Assembly (NCBI GenBank): GCA_035578175.1
Contig: JAQMRL010000002.1
Span: forward strand, 137,816,171-137,880,170
DNA length: 64,000 nt
Direction of reading: 5' to 3'
Source: Catonia carolina
Taxonomy: Eukaryota > Arthropoda > Insecta > Hemiptera > Achilidae
Under the pieces are notes generated by a model that saw nothing but the letters and a program-made list of their open reading frames with translations, had not been told where the DNA came from and made no database searches. Below, one piece after another: positions 52,801 through 60,900 of this stretch (positions are counted from its first letter, which is position 1; each line of letters opens with the position of its first letter). Both the position numbers and the translations under genes were made by a program.

Positions 52801-53992
52801 AAATGTTTTCTACCTCCTCGGCAGGAGTATAGTTACTTGAGTCACGAGTTTGCTTATGTTTGCAAGGAGGGGTAAAGGGGGAAAAGCATCAGTGCGCATG
52901 CGCAACTGCTTTAATTTCAGTACAAAAAACATAACTTATACTATACCCAGAGCATATACAGTATACAAGCGGAACCTTTTGTAGGTTAACTGTACGAATA
53001 CAACCGTTTGTTACTGTAAACAGAAATGTTATGTTTCTCGAAAACGTGGGCAGACTATTCAGTCCTGAACGAAATCTAATACGTTGTGTAATAAAATGCT
53101 GTGAAGTTAAAGCTAAACAAAAACATCTTTCCCCTGCCTCTTAACAAAAGCCATGAGCGAGTTGCTAACTACTGTGATGTTTCTCTTTCCAAAATTCGAA
53201 ATATAAAGAAAATTAAAGACGTGAAGAAGCTATTCTTCAACAGTTTTGTTGACACCTGGCAATAAAAGGAACCGGTTAGATAAATACTAGCGAGACTGAT
53301 AGTGAAGACACCGGTGACAGCGATAGTAAAGAAGGTGATTCATTTAAAGAAAATTTTGATCCAATGGAATAATGTAGCTGGTAATTACAGTAAATCAAAC
53401 ATTTTCTAGTCATGTCATTAGGCTAAGGCAATATTACAGGTCACATTTATTTCTTACAAGGTTTATGAAGAAAATATTTTCTTGAAATAAACCACAGCTC
53501 ACAAAATGTTTGTAGAACTGTACCGTAGTGACATGTACGAGTAGTGTCACACTGTTGAGGTAGGCAGCACTGTCTAATTTTCACTTCCCTTCCTCACAAC
53601 CCATACATACACAAAAGGCAATCTCATGACTTCAGTATCTATACCTGGTGGGCATCCTCCCCATAACTGAATTGTAGTAAGCAAACAAATTTACAGGTGA
53701 CGCAGTTACGTCACTGTGTGTGAAAGCTTAAACCTACTACAAGGCTAGGGTAAAATTGGTACAGTTAAAAATACACTACAAAGTAATAATAATAATACAT
53801 TACATTATTTTGCACTACATGATCGTTTTTAGATTTCTTGTTCTGTGATTCGCTATTAGATTTTCCTTCACAAGATCTTTTTGAACTGGAATTAAAAAAT
53901 AAACATTTATTGACATGTGTTTCTATTTCCGTCAGTTGAAAACTTTTGAAGCAAACTGGGCATGTTCCCGATGAATCAGAACTCTCACCCAT
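28804..53992 (-). CDS. WRNIP1: WRNIP1 / MgsA-family AAA+ ATPase, complete, 9 exons, 490 aa
   Basis: Nuclear AAA+ ATPase of the WRNIP1/Mgs1/MgsA family, which acts at stalled replication forks and binds ubiquitylated partners. Coding exons: 53992-53804, 51540-51355, 50658-50458, 47429-47200, 43884-43743, 41381-41198, 37027-36913, 33276-33146, 28898-28804; total 1473 nt, in phase throughout. Residues 11-30 form a Rad18-type UBZ finger (C11, C14, H26, C30). Walker A is GPPGCGKTT, split by intron 2 (residues 119-127). Walker B is ILFMDEIH at the end of exon 3. Sensor 1 is [10 protein letters not shown] (207-216), followed by the arginine block LLSRCRV. Exons 5-8 carry the clamp-loader-like C-terminal region ([44 protein letters not shown]). 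Exon 9 ends in GYSKGY and a stop. It is shorter than the roughly 665-residue human protein, mainly in the linker after the UBZ. Introns are full of transposons. The start shown has the UBZ directly after it. Confidence 0.93.
29715..29970 (+). mobile_element. LINE 3' tail inserted in mariner C
   Basis: Reads [17 protein letters not shown] then [20 protein letters not shown] and [13 protein letters not shown], the common C-terminus of RTE-like LINE proteins, and ends in a run of about nine GAT units. The mariner resumes at 29971, having lost roughly 110 bp. Confidence 0.7.
29995..30250 (-). mobile_element. Poly(A)-tailed SINE-like insertion with 8-bp target duplication
   Basis: Begins with a long T run (a poly(A) tail on the minus strand) and ends GGCTGGCCCGAAGGCCTC. 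ACAATAAA flanks it at 29987-29994 and 30251-30258. There is no reading frame. Confidence 0.65.
30330..30656 (+). pseudogene. jockey-type LINE reverse-transcriptase fragment
   Basis: [20 protein letters not shown] and [20 protein letters not shown] correspond to the LLYKxLIRPIWTYG and LRxIxNAPWYVxNxxIH blocks after the RT domain in jockey elements. Interrupted by the hAT-like element that follows. Confidence 0.6.
31123..32477 (-). mobile_element. Tc1/mariner-superfamily transposon, almost full length
   Basis: Inverted ends of about 40 bp (CAGGGTAATTATAAATGAAA at left, mirrored on the right), TA on the right flank. The whole 1.35 kb holds one minus-strand transposase (32299-31244). Confidence 0.85.
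31244..32299 (-). pseudogene. Transposase of the nested Tc1/mariner element, one stop and a lost catalytic Asp
   Basis: Starts [20 protein letters not shown]; the helix-turn-helix region ([25 protein letters not shown]) is present. A single in-frame TGA at 32042-32044 follows SPGKLT; the same frame then continues to the end (NGAHIEHL). First catalytic Asp in [12 protein letters not shown] is kept. The second site reads QVGAPPHWH where the family has QDGAPPHWH. The third is [13 protein letters not shown]. From the second site there are 41 residues to the Asp of SPD and 46 to that of PGD, unlike D34D mariners. DNA cutting by this copy is not expected. Confidence 0.85.
33590..34020 (+). repeat. 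Internally deleted copy of the about 900-bp repeat
   Basis: CTTTCTCTTTCCTGTATGAA, GGAAGGAAAGTATTGTTTTC, then jumps to CAAAAGTGTATATAACCAAA and ends with GTGAGTTTTCACACCAGATT. Confidence 0.7.
34256..34850. mobile_element. Non-autonomous element, TA duplication
   Basis: Ends CCGTATTGCATCGAATTTAA and TTAAATTCGATGCAATACGG are perfect inverted repeats, extending to GACGC, and are flanked by TA. No transposase. The TA flank suggests Tc1/mariner/pogo; not more precise. Confidence 0.75.
34935..35342 (+). repeat. About 410-bp MITE-like repeat, copy 2
   Basis: TTGAGTCCCAGCTCCGTGTA at the start and CACGAAGCTGGAACTCAA at the end form inverted ends. Collinear with the reverse of 24665-25075. Confidence 0.7.
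35645..35720 (+). repeat. tRNA-like SINE fragment
   Basis: GTCGGTGTAGTGGTCAATGC (A-box region) and TGGCTTCTACGCCAGGGGTC; truncated in the B-box region. Confidence 0.5.
35785..36685 (-). repeat. Full copy of the about 900-bp dispersed repeat
   Basis: Starts TCTGGTGTGAAACACTCACA followed by ACTTTCTCTTGCC and ends GGCAAGAGAAAGT, so the termini mirror each other. There is no long reading frame. It lies in WRNIP1 intron 7, ending about 230 bp from exon 7. Confidence 0.75.
37190..38610 (-). repeat. About 900-bp repeat interrupted by a Harbinger-like element
   Basis: Left part 37190-37845 (GTGTGAAACACACACATGAC, TAAGGCTGCGATCTTAAAAA) continues at 38435 (TAAGTTTCAGCTTCATACTA) through AATACTTTCCTT. 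The order matches the uninterrupted copy at 35785. Confidence 0.7.
37849..38434 (+). mobile_element. Harbinger-like element, TAA target duplication
   Basis: Ends GGCTGCTCTCACACCAGTGA and TCACCAGTGTGAGAGTGGCC are inverted repeats, with TAA at 37846-37848 and 38435-38437. At 37981 a reading [20 protein letters not shown] resembles the acidic start of Harbinger transposases and decays after about 45 codons. Confidence 0.75.
38625..38879. mobile_element. 255-bp MITE
   Basis: TCGTCCCTCCAATGGTAAAC at left and TTTACCATTGGAGGGACGA at right, extending inward to GTGCAAAT / ATTTGCAC. Inserted in the left arm of the larger inverted repeat 38590-41115. Confidence 0.7.
39090..39195 (+). repeat. Possible tRNA-like SINE fragment
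   Basis: TTAGCCGAGCGTGTAAAGTA and GAGTTTGAATCCCACACATT are A- and B-box-like and correctly spaced only if a short insertion is allowed. Confidence 0.4.
39879..40924 (+). mobile_element. Tigger/pogo remnant A
   Basis: Ends CAGTGAAATCTCTCTATTGC and the mirror CTCTCTTTAGCGG..., flanked by TA. The only coding trace is a C-terminal acidic tail [13 protein letters not shown] ... [12 protein letters not shown] (40038-40206). The element is internally deleted. A closely related copy is at 58199. Confidence 0.8.
41440..41925 (+). pseudogene. LINE protein C-terminal fragment with TAA-rich tail
   Basis: Frame 41528-41860: [20 protein letters not shown], then [14 protein letters not shown], ending [15 protein letters not shown]. 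The FYGHIMRL block is the end of LINE proteins and parallels 51897-52415. Downstream, 41908-41924 is a TAATAATAATAA run, a likely retroposition tail. It lies in WRNIP1 intron 5, just upstream (5') of exon 6. Confidence 0.65.
42080..43310 (+). pseudogene. Scrambled mariner-like fragments (SETMAR-type relatives)
   Basis: Three pieces. 42085-42235 (minus): C-terminus [21 protein letters not shown]. 42380-42690 (plus): [31 protein letters not shown] and [20 protein letters not shown]. 42895-43165 (plus): N-terminus [20 protein letters not shown] and [20 protein letters not shown], the helix-turn-helix region. The order is wrong for one element, so at least two insertions or rearrangements are present. 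Confidence 0.65.
43385..43520 (+). repeat. tRNA-like SINE fragment
   Basis: TTGGGTTCGAATCCCATTCA is a good B box; the body GGCATATTTTC and GCATTAGCAGTAATTGCAGA matches the family. Confidence 0.55.
44070..44835 (-). repeat. Copy of the about 900-bp dispersed repeat
   Basis: TTGGTGTGAAACACTCACAC, CTCTCTTGCCAATGCAAATA at start, and CGATTTCGAAAAATTGACAT with CTTTCCTTCCTATGTATT at end. About 130 bp shorter than the full form. Confidence 0.7.
45321..46639 (+). mobile_element. Mariner transposon, nearly intact (1319 bp)
   Basis: Inverted ends CGAGGTAGGGTCAAAAATTT at left and its near mirror at right, TA flanks (45319-45320, 46640-46641). Length is that of autonomous mariners. It sits in WRNIP1 intron 4. 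Confidence 0.9.
45518..46516 (+). CDS. Mariner transposase (D,D34D), 332 aa, C-terminus frameshifted
   Basis: Cuts and rejoins its own TIR-bearing DNA. From the ATG at 45518: first helix-turn-helix region with [19 protein letters not shown], linker [11 protein letters not shown], second helix-turn-helix [19 protein letters not shown], then the linker [12 protein letters not shown] in place of WVPHEL. Catalytic Asp 1 is in TGDETWC, Asp 2 in LLHDNAPAH, and Asp 3 in LAPPDFYLF, with 34 residues between the last two. SPDLAPPD is present. After KNGFQE, two bases seem lost; the other frame reads [21 protein letters not shown] to a stop at 46566, which would restore the normal end. An upstream GTG (45461) in the same frame is not a likely start. 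Confidence 0.85.
   Translation: MSSLEQRGNIKFCVLLEKSPSETLEMLKKAYGNSAMKKTAVYEWHKRFRDGRTTIEDDVRTGRPSTSTTDDNVERVRQIVRADRRTTINTIASEVGISHGSVHSILHNDLNMHRVCLHIVPKMLSPEQKEMRVTMSRDLIEMADADDSFLRKIVTGDETWCFLYDPQTKRQSAEWKSKTSPRKQKFRLDRSRGKVMLEVFFDYRGVIHYEFIPEGRTVNKELYTEILKRLRDAIRRKRPEKWAENDWYLLHDNAPAHRSLMVKQYLAKNNVTTLEHPPYSPDLAPPDFYLFPRLKMALKGHRFADSSEVIENVTERLKELSKNGFQEFPTII
47766..48429 (+). mobile_element. Merlin DNA transposon, copy B, with exact 8-bp target duplication
   Basis: TTTTCTTC flanks it at 47758-47765 and 48430-48437. Ends GGTGCAACTATAGTACGTGC and its mirror are shared with 15765-17024. The frame 47928-48248 gives the last quarter of an IS1595/ISXO2-type transposase ([20 protein letters not shown], then [20 protein letters not shown]) including the region of the catalytic Glu. 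The first two catalytic Asp are deleted, so it needs a helper. In WRNIP1 intron 3. Confidence 0.88.
48440..49640. other. WRNIP1 intron 3 without recognised features
   Basis: No domain-bearing frame and no repeat shared with the rest of the window was recognised. Confidence 0.4.
49640..50131 (-). pseudogene. jockey/CR1-type LINE C-terminal remnant
   Basis: Two frames joined by a frameshift: 50131-49990 with [20 protein letters not shown] and [14 protein letters not shown], then 49945-49653 with [29 protein letters not shown], and [11 protein letters not shown] ... FYSVQEFF. These are the usual blocks after the RT domain. Confidence 0.75.
50770..51250 (-). pseudogene. Mariner-like N-terminal fragment (SETMAR-type)
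   Basis: Minus-strand start [16 protein letters not shown] at about 51071, a stop, then [20 protein letters not shown] and [31 protein letters not shown]. This is the N-terminal region of a mariner transposase; the catalytic part is missing. Confidence 0.7.
51786..53045 (+). repeat. Local duplications around the LINE fragment
   Basis: A 60-bp segment TTAATATATAAATTGAGAAC ... ATTTTTGCGGCTTTT occurs at 51788-51845 and 52660-52715. A second, about 115-bp segment AACATAACTTACACTATACC ... occurs at 52541-52655 and again at 52928-53040 within the 800-bp repeat. Confidence 0.65.
51897..52415 (-). pseudogene. LINE protein C-terminal fragment
   Basis: Minus-strand frame: [80 protein letters not shown], and [20 protein letters not shown] to a stop at 51897. 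It covers the segment from the LYGSE-equivalent ([10 protein letters not shown]) to the normal C-terminus of RTE-like LINEs without a break. The preceding residues up to 52544 are not LINE-like. Confidence 0.75.
52826..53640 (+). repeat. About 800-bp inverted-end repeat, copy 2
   Basis: TTACTTGAGTCACGAGTTTG at the start and CAATCTCATGACTTCAGTAT at the end mirror each other imperfectly. Collinear with 26803-27560 over nearly the whole length. In WRNIP1 intron 1. Confidence 0.6.
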
Positions 53993-54959
53993 AACTTACT
54001 TAGTTTATTACTAATTCATAAAAAATAAAATTATTGTACATTTATCCAAGTACGATATTGAAAAATTAACTCGATATCAACCTCAACACAATCACTTGCC
54101 GCCAATCACACAGCTGATTGAGAATTGTCTCAAGACAACAACTTCCTCGTTATGGGCCATGGAGGCATCCTCCAACTACTTCTTTGGGCCAGAGAAAATA
54201 AAAAACTTCTTTGCATATAAACTTCTTTGGGGCATCCCTCTCATAATGAGTTTGAGCATCCCTCTCAAAGAGTCAACCTCTCTCTTTGAACCCTAAGTTT
54301 TAAGTAAAACTCAATTAAGGGTTTCGAACCCTAAGCTTTGAGTATACTCAAAGGTTCTCCCGATTGTAGTAACCGGTGTAATTCCGAATAATCAATGGAC
54401 GCCGTAAGTATATTAATATAATACTATTAGTATGTATAATTCAAGTATAAATAAACGATATAATATAATATTTTAGATGAATTTATTGACTAATTGCTTG
54501 GGATCTTTGAGCATACTATAGATACTCAAACCTTGGGATTCGTTTATAATTTGTTTTTATTATTATAATGTTTTTATAGATCATAATTTCGCTAATCATA
54601 TTGTAACAAGATGAAATACCAATTATATAATTATGTATTAAATTACAATTTAATGTCTTTATTAGCAAGGAAAAGTCAGGAGATTTTTATGATTATTGAA
54701 AACTCTTAAGACTAACTGCACTTGGAGAAAGAGTTGTTGTCTAGAGACTGTTTATGTATATGTTTTTGCTCTATGTTATTATCTACTCCCGCCATTTCAC
54801 TCCGGGTTGCACGTGTGTGTGTAGTTATTACAATCAGTTGGTGAACTTTTATTTACATTCCGTACATAATTATTTTCAGAAACTTCTGGTTTTAACTTCA
54901 AGATTTGGACTTTATTTTGCATTACAAGCCGCCTAATATCATTCTATAATAATTTAATC
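53993..54959. promoter_or_regulatory. Shared intergenic region between divergent WRNIP1 and MPG
   Basis: The 967 bp between the two start codons hold no coding sequence. At 54190-54360 there are short imperfect repeats (variants of GGCATCCCTCTCA and GAACCCTAAG). No clear TATA box was identified. The arrangement suggests a bidirectional promoter, which is inference from position. Confidence 0.5.
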
Positions 54960-54967
54960 ATGCCAAG
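54960..54967 (+). CDS. MPG: Proposed MPG first coding exon (8 nt)
   Basis: Exon 2 opens with acceptor caacag and needs two bases before it to complete a codon. The stretch ATGCCAAG followed by gtaaaa at 54968 supplies a start codon, the right phase and a donor, giving MPRKIKRLK, a basic start typical of nuclear proteins. It is so short that splice evidence is all there is; an alternative first exon cannot be excluded. Confidence 0.55.
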
Positions 54968-57900
54968 GTAAAATACCTTTTTTGTTCTTCCTGGTTTGTG
55001 TTCGATATTTTTTTTGAATTATATGACAATCTATTGGAAAGTTTTATTGCAATTATGTTATCGGAATAACAACTTTAGAGTGTACTTTATCTCTTCCTTT
55101 ATCTAATTTGACTAAGATAAGTAGTGTGCCATCTTTAATCTTTAAATATCTACCAGTAGTAATGAATTTTAGGGGCTGTATTAATTAATTTCTGTTAATA
55201 TAGATGACCAATTTAATTTCAAGAATGTATTGCTACAATGTTCAGGTCTTCCTGGCAGTCATACTGCTCCTGTATTAGTGGATTAGCTTCAGCACATATT
55301 AACTGACTGGTATTTAGCCAGTAACATTAACTTCGCCGTAACTTGACAATGCTTCTGGTATAGTCAAAAGCTATCGAAGAGATTTTAAAGTGGAAGCATT
55401 ATGGATGTTACACTCATAAATTGAATTTAATTGTTCAAGGTGCCATCAATGAAATCGAAATAAAACTTCTCATAAACAATATAAAAAGAATTGTGTCATA
55501 TTATAAAAGGAGTGCTATCGCCTGTGATAAGTTATTAAAATACCTGTCTTCACAGGGCTGTGTCCAGCCAAAACGTTTAACACAAGAGGTACCAACGCGG
55601 TGGAACTCCATCTTTTACATGCTAAAAAGATTTGTAGAACTGGAGGAAGCTATAAAGGCTAAAACGGCCTTGTTGGATAAGGATCTACTAGTTATTACAC
55701 GAGAAGATTGGCAAGCATGTAAAGACCTTTGGGCCATTTTAAAGCCAATAGAAATGTCTGCACTGATTAGCGACAAAAAATATATGACTAGCAGTTCAGT
55801 AATTGTGGTTACCTGATGTTTGTTAAATGTATGCAACAAAATAAAACAATCTGATGAATTCAACTGCTTTAGTGTACCAGTGAAAAATGTTGTAAATTTT
55901 ATCGAATCAGGGTTAAATGAAAAATTTAAGCACGTAGAATTTAGCCAAACTTTTGTACTCTGCACTTTTCTTGATCCGTGGTATAAAAATGGGGTATTTT
56001 CAGATCCATCAGCCGCAGAAAAAGCAAAAAAACATGTGATAGAAATAGTGTCAGCAATGAACAGTAAAAAATCAAAATCCGTCTCCAAGCCGGCAAATTT
56101 AAGCACACCGGTATCTGAAAATTCTCTATCTGCAACAAGTTCAACAACTGTAGCATCATCAACTTCCATTAATGCTTGGGACGTTTTCACAGAAATATTG
56201 TCGGATCAACATGCTCGAAATAAGAGTACCCCATTATCTTGGGCGATTAAAGAAGTAGACAACTATTTGGCTGATGACGTCTTGCCATTAAAAGACGACT
56301 CTGGCAAATTTAATTGTCAGCTTGACTGGTGGAGGAAACACCAGCATGTTTATCCAAATTTGGCAGAGTTATTTAAAAGAAAATGTAATATAGTGTCCAC
56401 TTCTGTTCCATGTGAACGAATTTTTTCTAAAAGTAGGATTCTCATTAATGACTGTAGAACTAGGATGACATCGAAGAAAGTCGAAATGTTAATGTTTTTA
56501 AATTATAATACATCTGAATAATTAGAAAATAATTTTTTAAACTTTTTTATAAAATATATTTACAGTTGTTGTAAATTTAATGTGTAGGTTAGGCGTAAAA
56601 TATTATATAACTTGTTTATGAACAATTTCATGTTTCTGAAAAAGTGAACGAATTATCACAGTGTTAAAATAGTGGATTCTTACCGAAAAACTTTGCTAAC
56701 CGTAAAAATTATAGAAATATTGATTTCAAAATGAACCTGAATAATTATCTAATTTACTCAAGGTTTTGAACGTGCTTGAAATGTAAGTAGGCCTACATTT
56801 TATTTTCAATTAACATTTTACAAAAATTAAAAAAACGTTTTGTAGCGTTTTATTAGCTTATATTTTATTTCAGTTTGATAAAAATAAAAAATGTGTGTAT
56901 ATGTATATATATATATATATATTGAAATATATATTTTTCTAACCACCAGAATACAGTAACATAAAACACTTACCAATATTTTTAAACATTGGTAAGTGTT
57001 TTATGTTACCGTATTCTGGTGGTTAGAAAAATATATATTTCAATATATATATCAGAATACAGTAACATAAAACACTTAACAATATTTTTAAACATTGGTA
57101 AGTGTTTTATGTTACCGTATTCTGGTGGTTAGAAAAATATATATTTCAATTTTAAATTATACGGCTGTTTGAAGATCCTACATAGGATGTTTAATAAAAT
57201 AATAATATATATATATATGTTTCTGTTTGGCAATTCAACGTGTTTGTCAAGCTACCACTGTTGGTCAGAAAAAAACAGTTTGTGGAGAAGTAAAACAGTT
57301 CGTTCGTTTTCCAAGAAACAACAGTTTGGCCAAACTGTTGTTTTTTTCTGACGCAACACTATCTCTTGTAGTAGGGTGTGTAAACATTTACAGTGGGCCA
57401 GAAATGTATTGCTCGACTATTTTAATTATTATGTACGTTAATTTGATAGGAAAACTCAAAACTAAATAACGATTTATTTAGTCCCATGTTGACTTATATA
57501 TATTACGATATTAGAAACACAATTAATTATTTATTATTAATCTATTTTAAGTATTCAGTTTGAAGTATTTGTTAGTGTAAGGTAATATTGTTTTCTATTT
57601 CAACAGGAAGATTAAGCGATTGAAAACTTCTACCACGTCAGAAGCAACAGATGATAAAATTGTAACAAAAAATAAAAAAGAAGTTAATAACAAAATTGAT
57701 AAAGAAAATGAAGTTTATGACAATCATAGATTAGGAGATAATTTTTTTGATACTCCATGTATTGATCTTGCCAAGCGATTGCTGGGAAAATATTTAGTCA
57801 GAAAAACTGATGATGGTACTTTAATTAAAGGTAAAATTGTTGAAACAGAAAGTTATCCTGGAGGTGATGATAAAGGATCATGTTCATATAATGGCAAAGA

Positions 57901-60900
57901 GACTCCTAAAAATCGAGCTGTATTTATGAAACCTGGAACAGCTTTTGTCTACATGACTTATGGAATGTATCATTGTATCAACTTATCAAGTCAAGGTAAA
58001 TTGTTTGTTTGTTTTCTAGTTGTAATAATTAATTAATGTCGTAGGGCTGAAAGCAATTGAAGACAAATAAATCTACAGTGCTATTGCCTTGTTACCTTTA
58101 TTCAAACAAGTATCATTTTAGTTCAAAAGTGCAGTTGAATAAAAGTCTGGCAATATAGCTATACAGAAGTTAGTTGTATCTGCCTCTTGTTGCTGGTACA
58201 GTAAAATCTCTATTGCGGAACTTTATATAGCGGAAATCTCTCTTTAGTGGCATTATTTGCCGACCCCGACCCTTTTGTATACTACGATAATGTATTTAAC
58301 TCTCGTTATAGCGGCACAAAAATCTCTCTACAGCGGCAAAACAATATCTTCAGGATATGGATTTAGACGCCTATGTAGGGGCAGACAATGACTTAGCCAC
58401 TTCAGCAGATGTTGGCGATGATGCAATAATCGAAAATGTCTTAGTCCAAAACAACGAGCAAGAAAGTGAAGTTGACGATGAAATGGAAACAGAAATGTTG
58501 TCCCTTCAAGTAAACAGGCACTAGACGCTATTCTTGTTGTTTCCACGTACTGTCATTGCCAATACGTAAATGAAAATTTACAAGTTTTAAACATTGAAAA
58601 TGAGATTGAAGACATGTTTTATGAATTGAAAACGAAACAAAATTTACAACTTATATTACGAAATGAAATGTACTTCCCAGTCATTGTTTCCTTAATAACA
58701 AAAAAATATATACTTTACTGTGTATTTTTTGTGTTTGTGTAGCCTATGTTTTATTAGATTTTAATTGTATGTATGTCTATTACTGTTCAGTGAAAAACGA
58801 GTTTCAGTGCTAATTAATTTTAGGCTATCTATTACGGTATGTAGGTACTGTATGAATGATTATTGAAAAAAGTTCAATACGAAAAGTGAAATTCTATTGT
58901 TAAACATTAGTAACACAACATCTAATAAAACCAGTTTGTATCCAAATTTCTTGTTAAGTTAATAACGTACACTTTATGTAATTAATTTAAATACCTCACT
59001 GTATTGAAGTAATCTACTGTATTAAACATTCGTCATAAAGTTATACAGGGTGATTCATGAAGTTCTCCCCCCACTTCTACAGCACATTGTACTAGTAAAA
59101 ATAATGAATAAATGTTATATAAACATAGGTCCGAAAACGCTTCGTTAGCGAGTTACAGCTAGCGAAAGTTTCGCCTGGATTTCAGTTCACCAGGTGAAAT
59201 GAGGTCTTCCTGGAATTGTGGTAAGGTAGATTAAGGGGCGAATTCAATCATTTCTTATGGTTTTTGATCTGATAAATTGAATAAAACAGGTCCCAGAACT
59301 GTAAGTTAAATAGTTTTTGAGAAAACCAGTTTCAAATGCAAAAAATGGAGTGAAAATCACATTTTTTCATCTTTGGGCAAGAATAACTTTGTTATTTCAC
59401 CAAGAAACAGTTAAAAATTTTCAATAAAAAATGTAGAAAATTTTATTCTGAACAAACCGGTGTAAATAAAGTACACAGAAAGCGAATAGTTTTTGAGAAA
59501 ACCAGTGTCAAATGCAAAAAAATGGAGTGAAAAAAACACATTTTTTCATTTTAGTTTTTCCGGTTAATTTTACTTTGTACTCTTATGAATAAAAACTCAT
59601 TTAATCAAACATCTATTCGCTTTCTGTGTACTTAATTTACACCGGTTTGTTCAGAATAAAATTTTCTACATGTTTTATTGAAAAATGTTAACTGTTTCTT
59701 GGTGAAATAACACAGTTATCCTTGCCCAAAGATGAAAAAATAAGTTTTTCACTCCATTTTTTGCATTTGACACTGGTTTTCTTAAAAACTATTTAACTTA
59801 CAGATCTGGGACCTGTTTTATTCAATTTATCAGATCAAAAACCATAAGAAATGATTGAATTTGCCCCTTAATCTACCTTACCACAATTCCAGGATGACCT
59901 CATTTCACCTGGTGAACTGAAATCCAGGCGAAACTTTCGCTAGCTGTAACTCGCTAACGAAGCGTTTTCGGACCTATGTTTATATAACATTTTTTCATTA
60001 TTTTTACTAGTACAATGTGCTGTAGAAGTGGGGGGAGAACTTCATGAATCACCCTGTATATTCAGTAGTTTTTCAAAAACTTATTCCATGCACCATTTAC
60101 ATACGTATATAAGTTATTTTGTACAGAAAAATATTAGTACTCCAACTTCCCTCCCACTGTTAATTACTCGCTCTCTATAACGGAACTCTCTTTATAGCGG
60201 CGGTACCTCATGGTCCCTTCAATTCCGCTATAGAGAGATTTTACTGTATTTAAGTTAGCATGAGGTATTACAAGCTTCAATTATTATTAGAATAGGCCTA
60301 TCCAATTTTAAAAGACTAAAAAAAATCCAAGACTAATGTTATTAAGTATTTCTTTTAATATACCAATCCATCCATTTATGTTAATTCTTTTTACTTTCAT
60401 TTGCTTGTATGAATATATAGGCAGGAAAGTATTGTTTTCATGTTGATTTTACGAAATAGAGTTTTCACCGAATCTACACGTTTTCAGATGCCCTGAACCC
60501 AAAAACATGTTTTTAGTGATTGGTCTGTGTGTGTGTGTGTGTACAGAATATCTCAAAAACGGAACATCGTATGAACTTGAAACTTGAAACTTAAGTTAGA
60601 CACCTCTACCGACCCAACACGAACATTTTCATCAAAATCAGTCAACCGGAAGTAGTAGTTTATTCGTGTAATTTTTCACTTTTTTGCGATTTTCTCAAAA
60701 ACTGGTACTAAGATTTTTTTTAAAACGCCTGGTTTACTAAATTTGTTATGCTCTACAGGATAGGGTAGGCGCCATGTTTGCTGAAATTCTTGGTGATGCC
60801 GTTTTCACAAAAAAAAATGTTTTTTAAGATTGCGACTTTAATGTGCATTTTAGCGCAAAAATTTATATAATAAAAGTTGTAGAAAATTTTAAATCCTGCA

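Noticed and set aside
55615..56190. 191-codon minus-strand frame
   Set aside because: Antisense of the hAT transposase remnant, which has clear domain landmarks on the plus strand.
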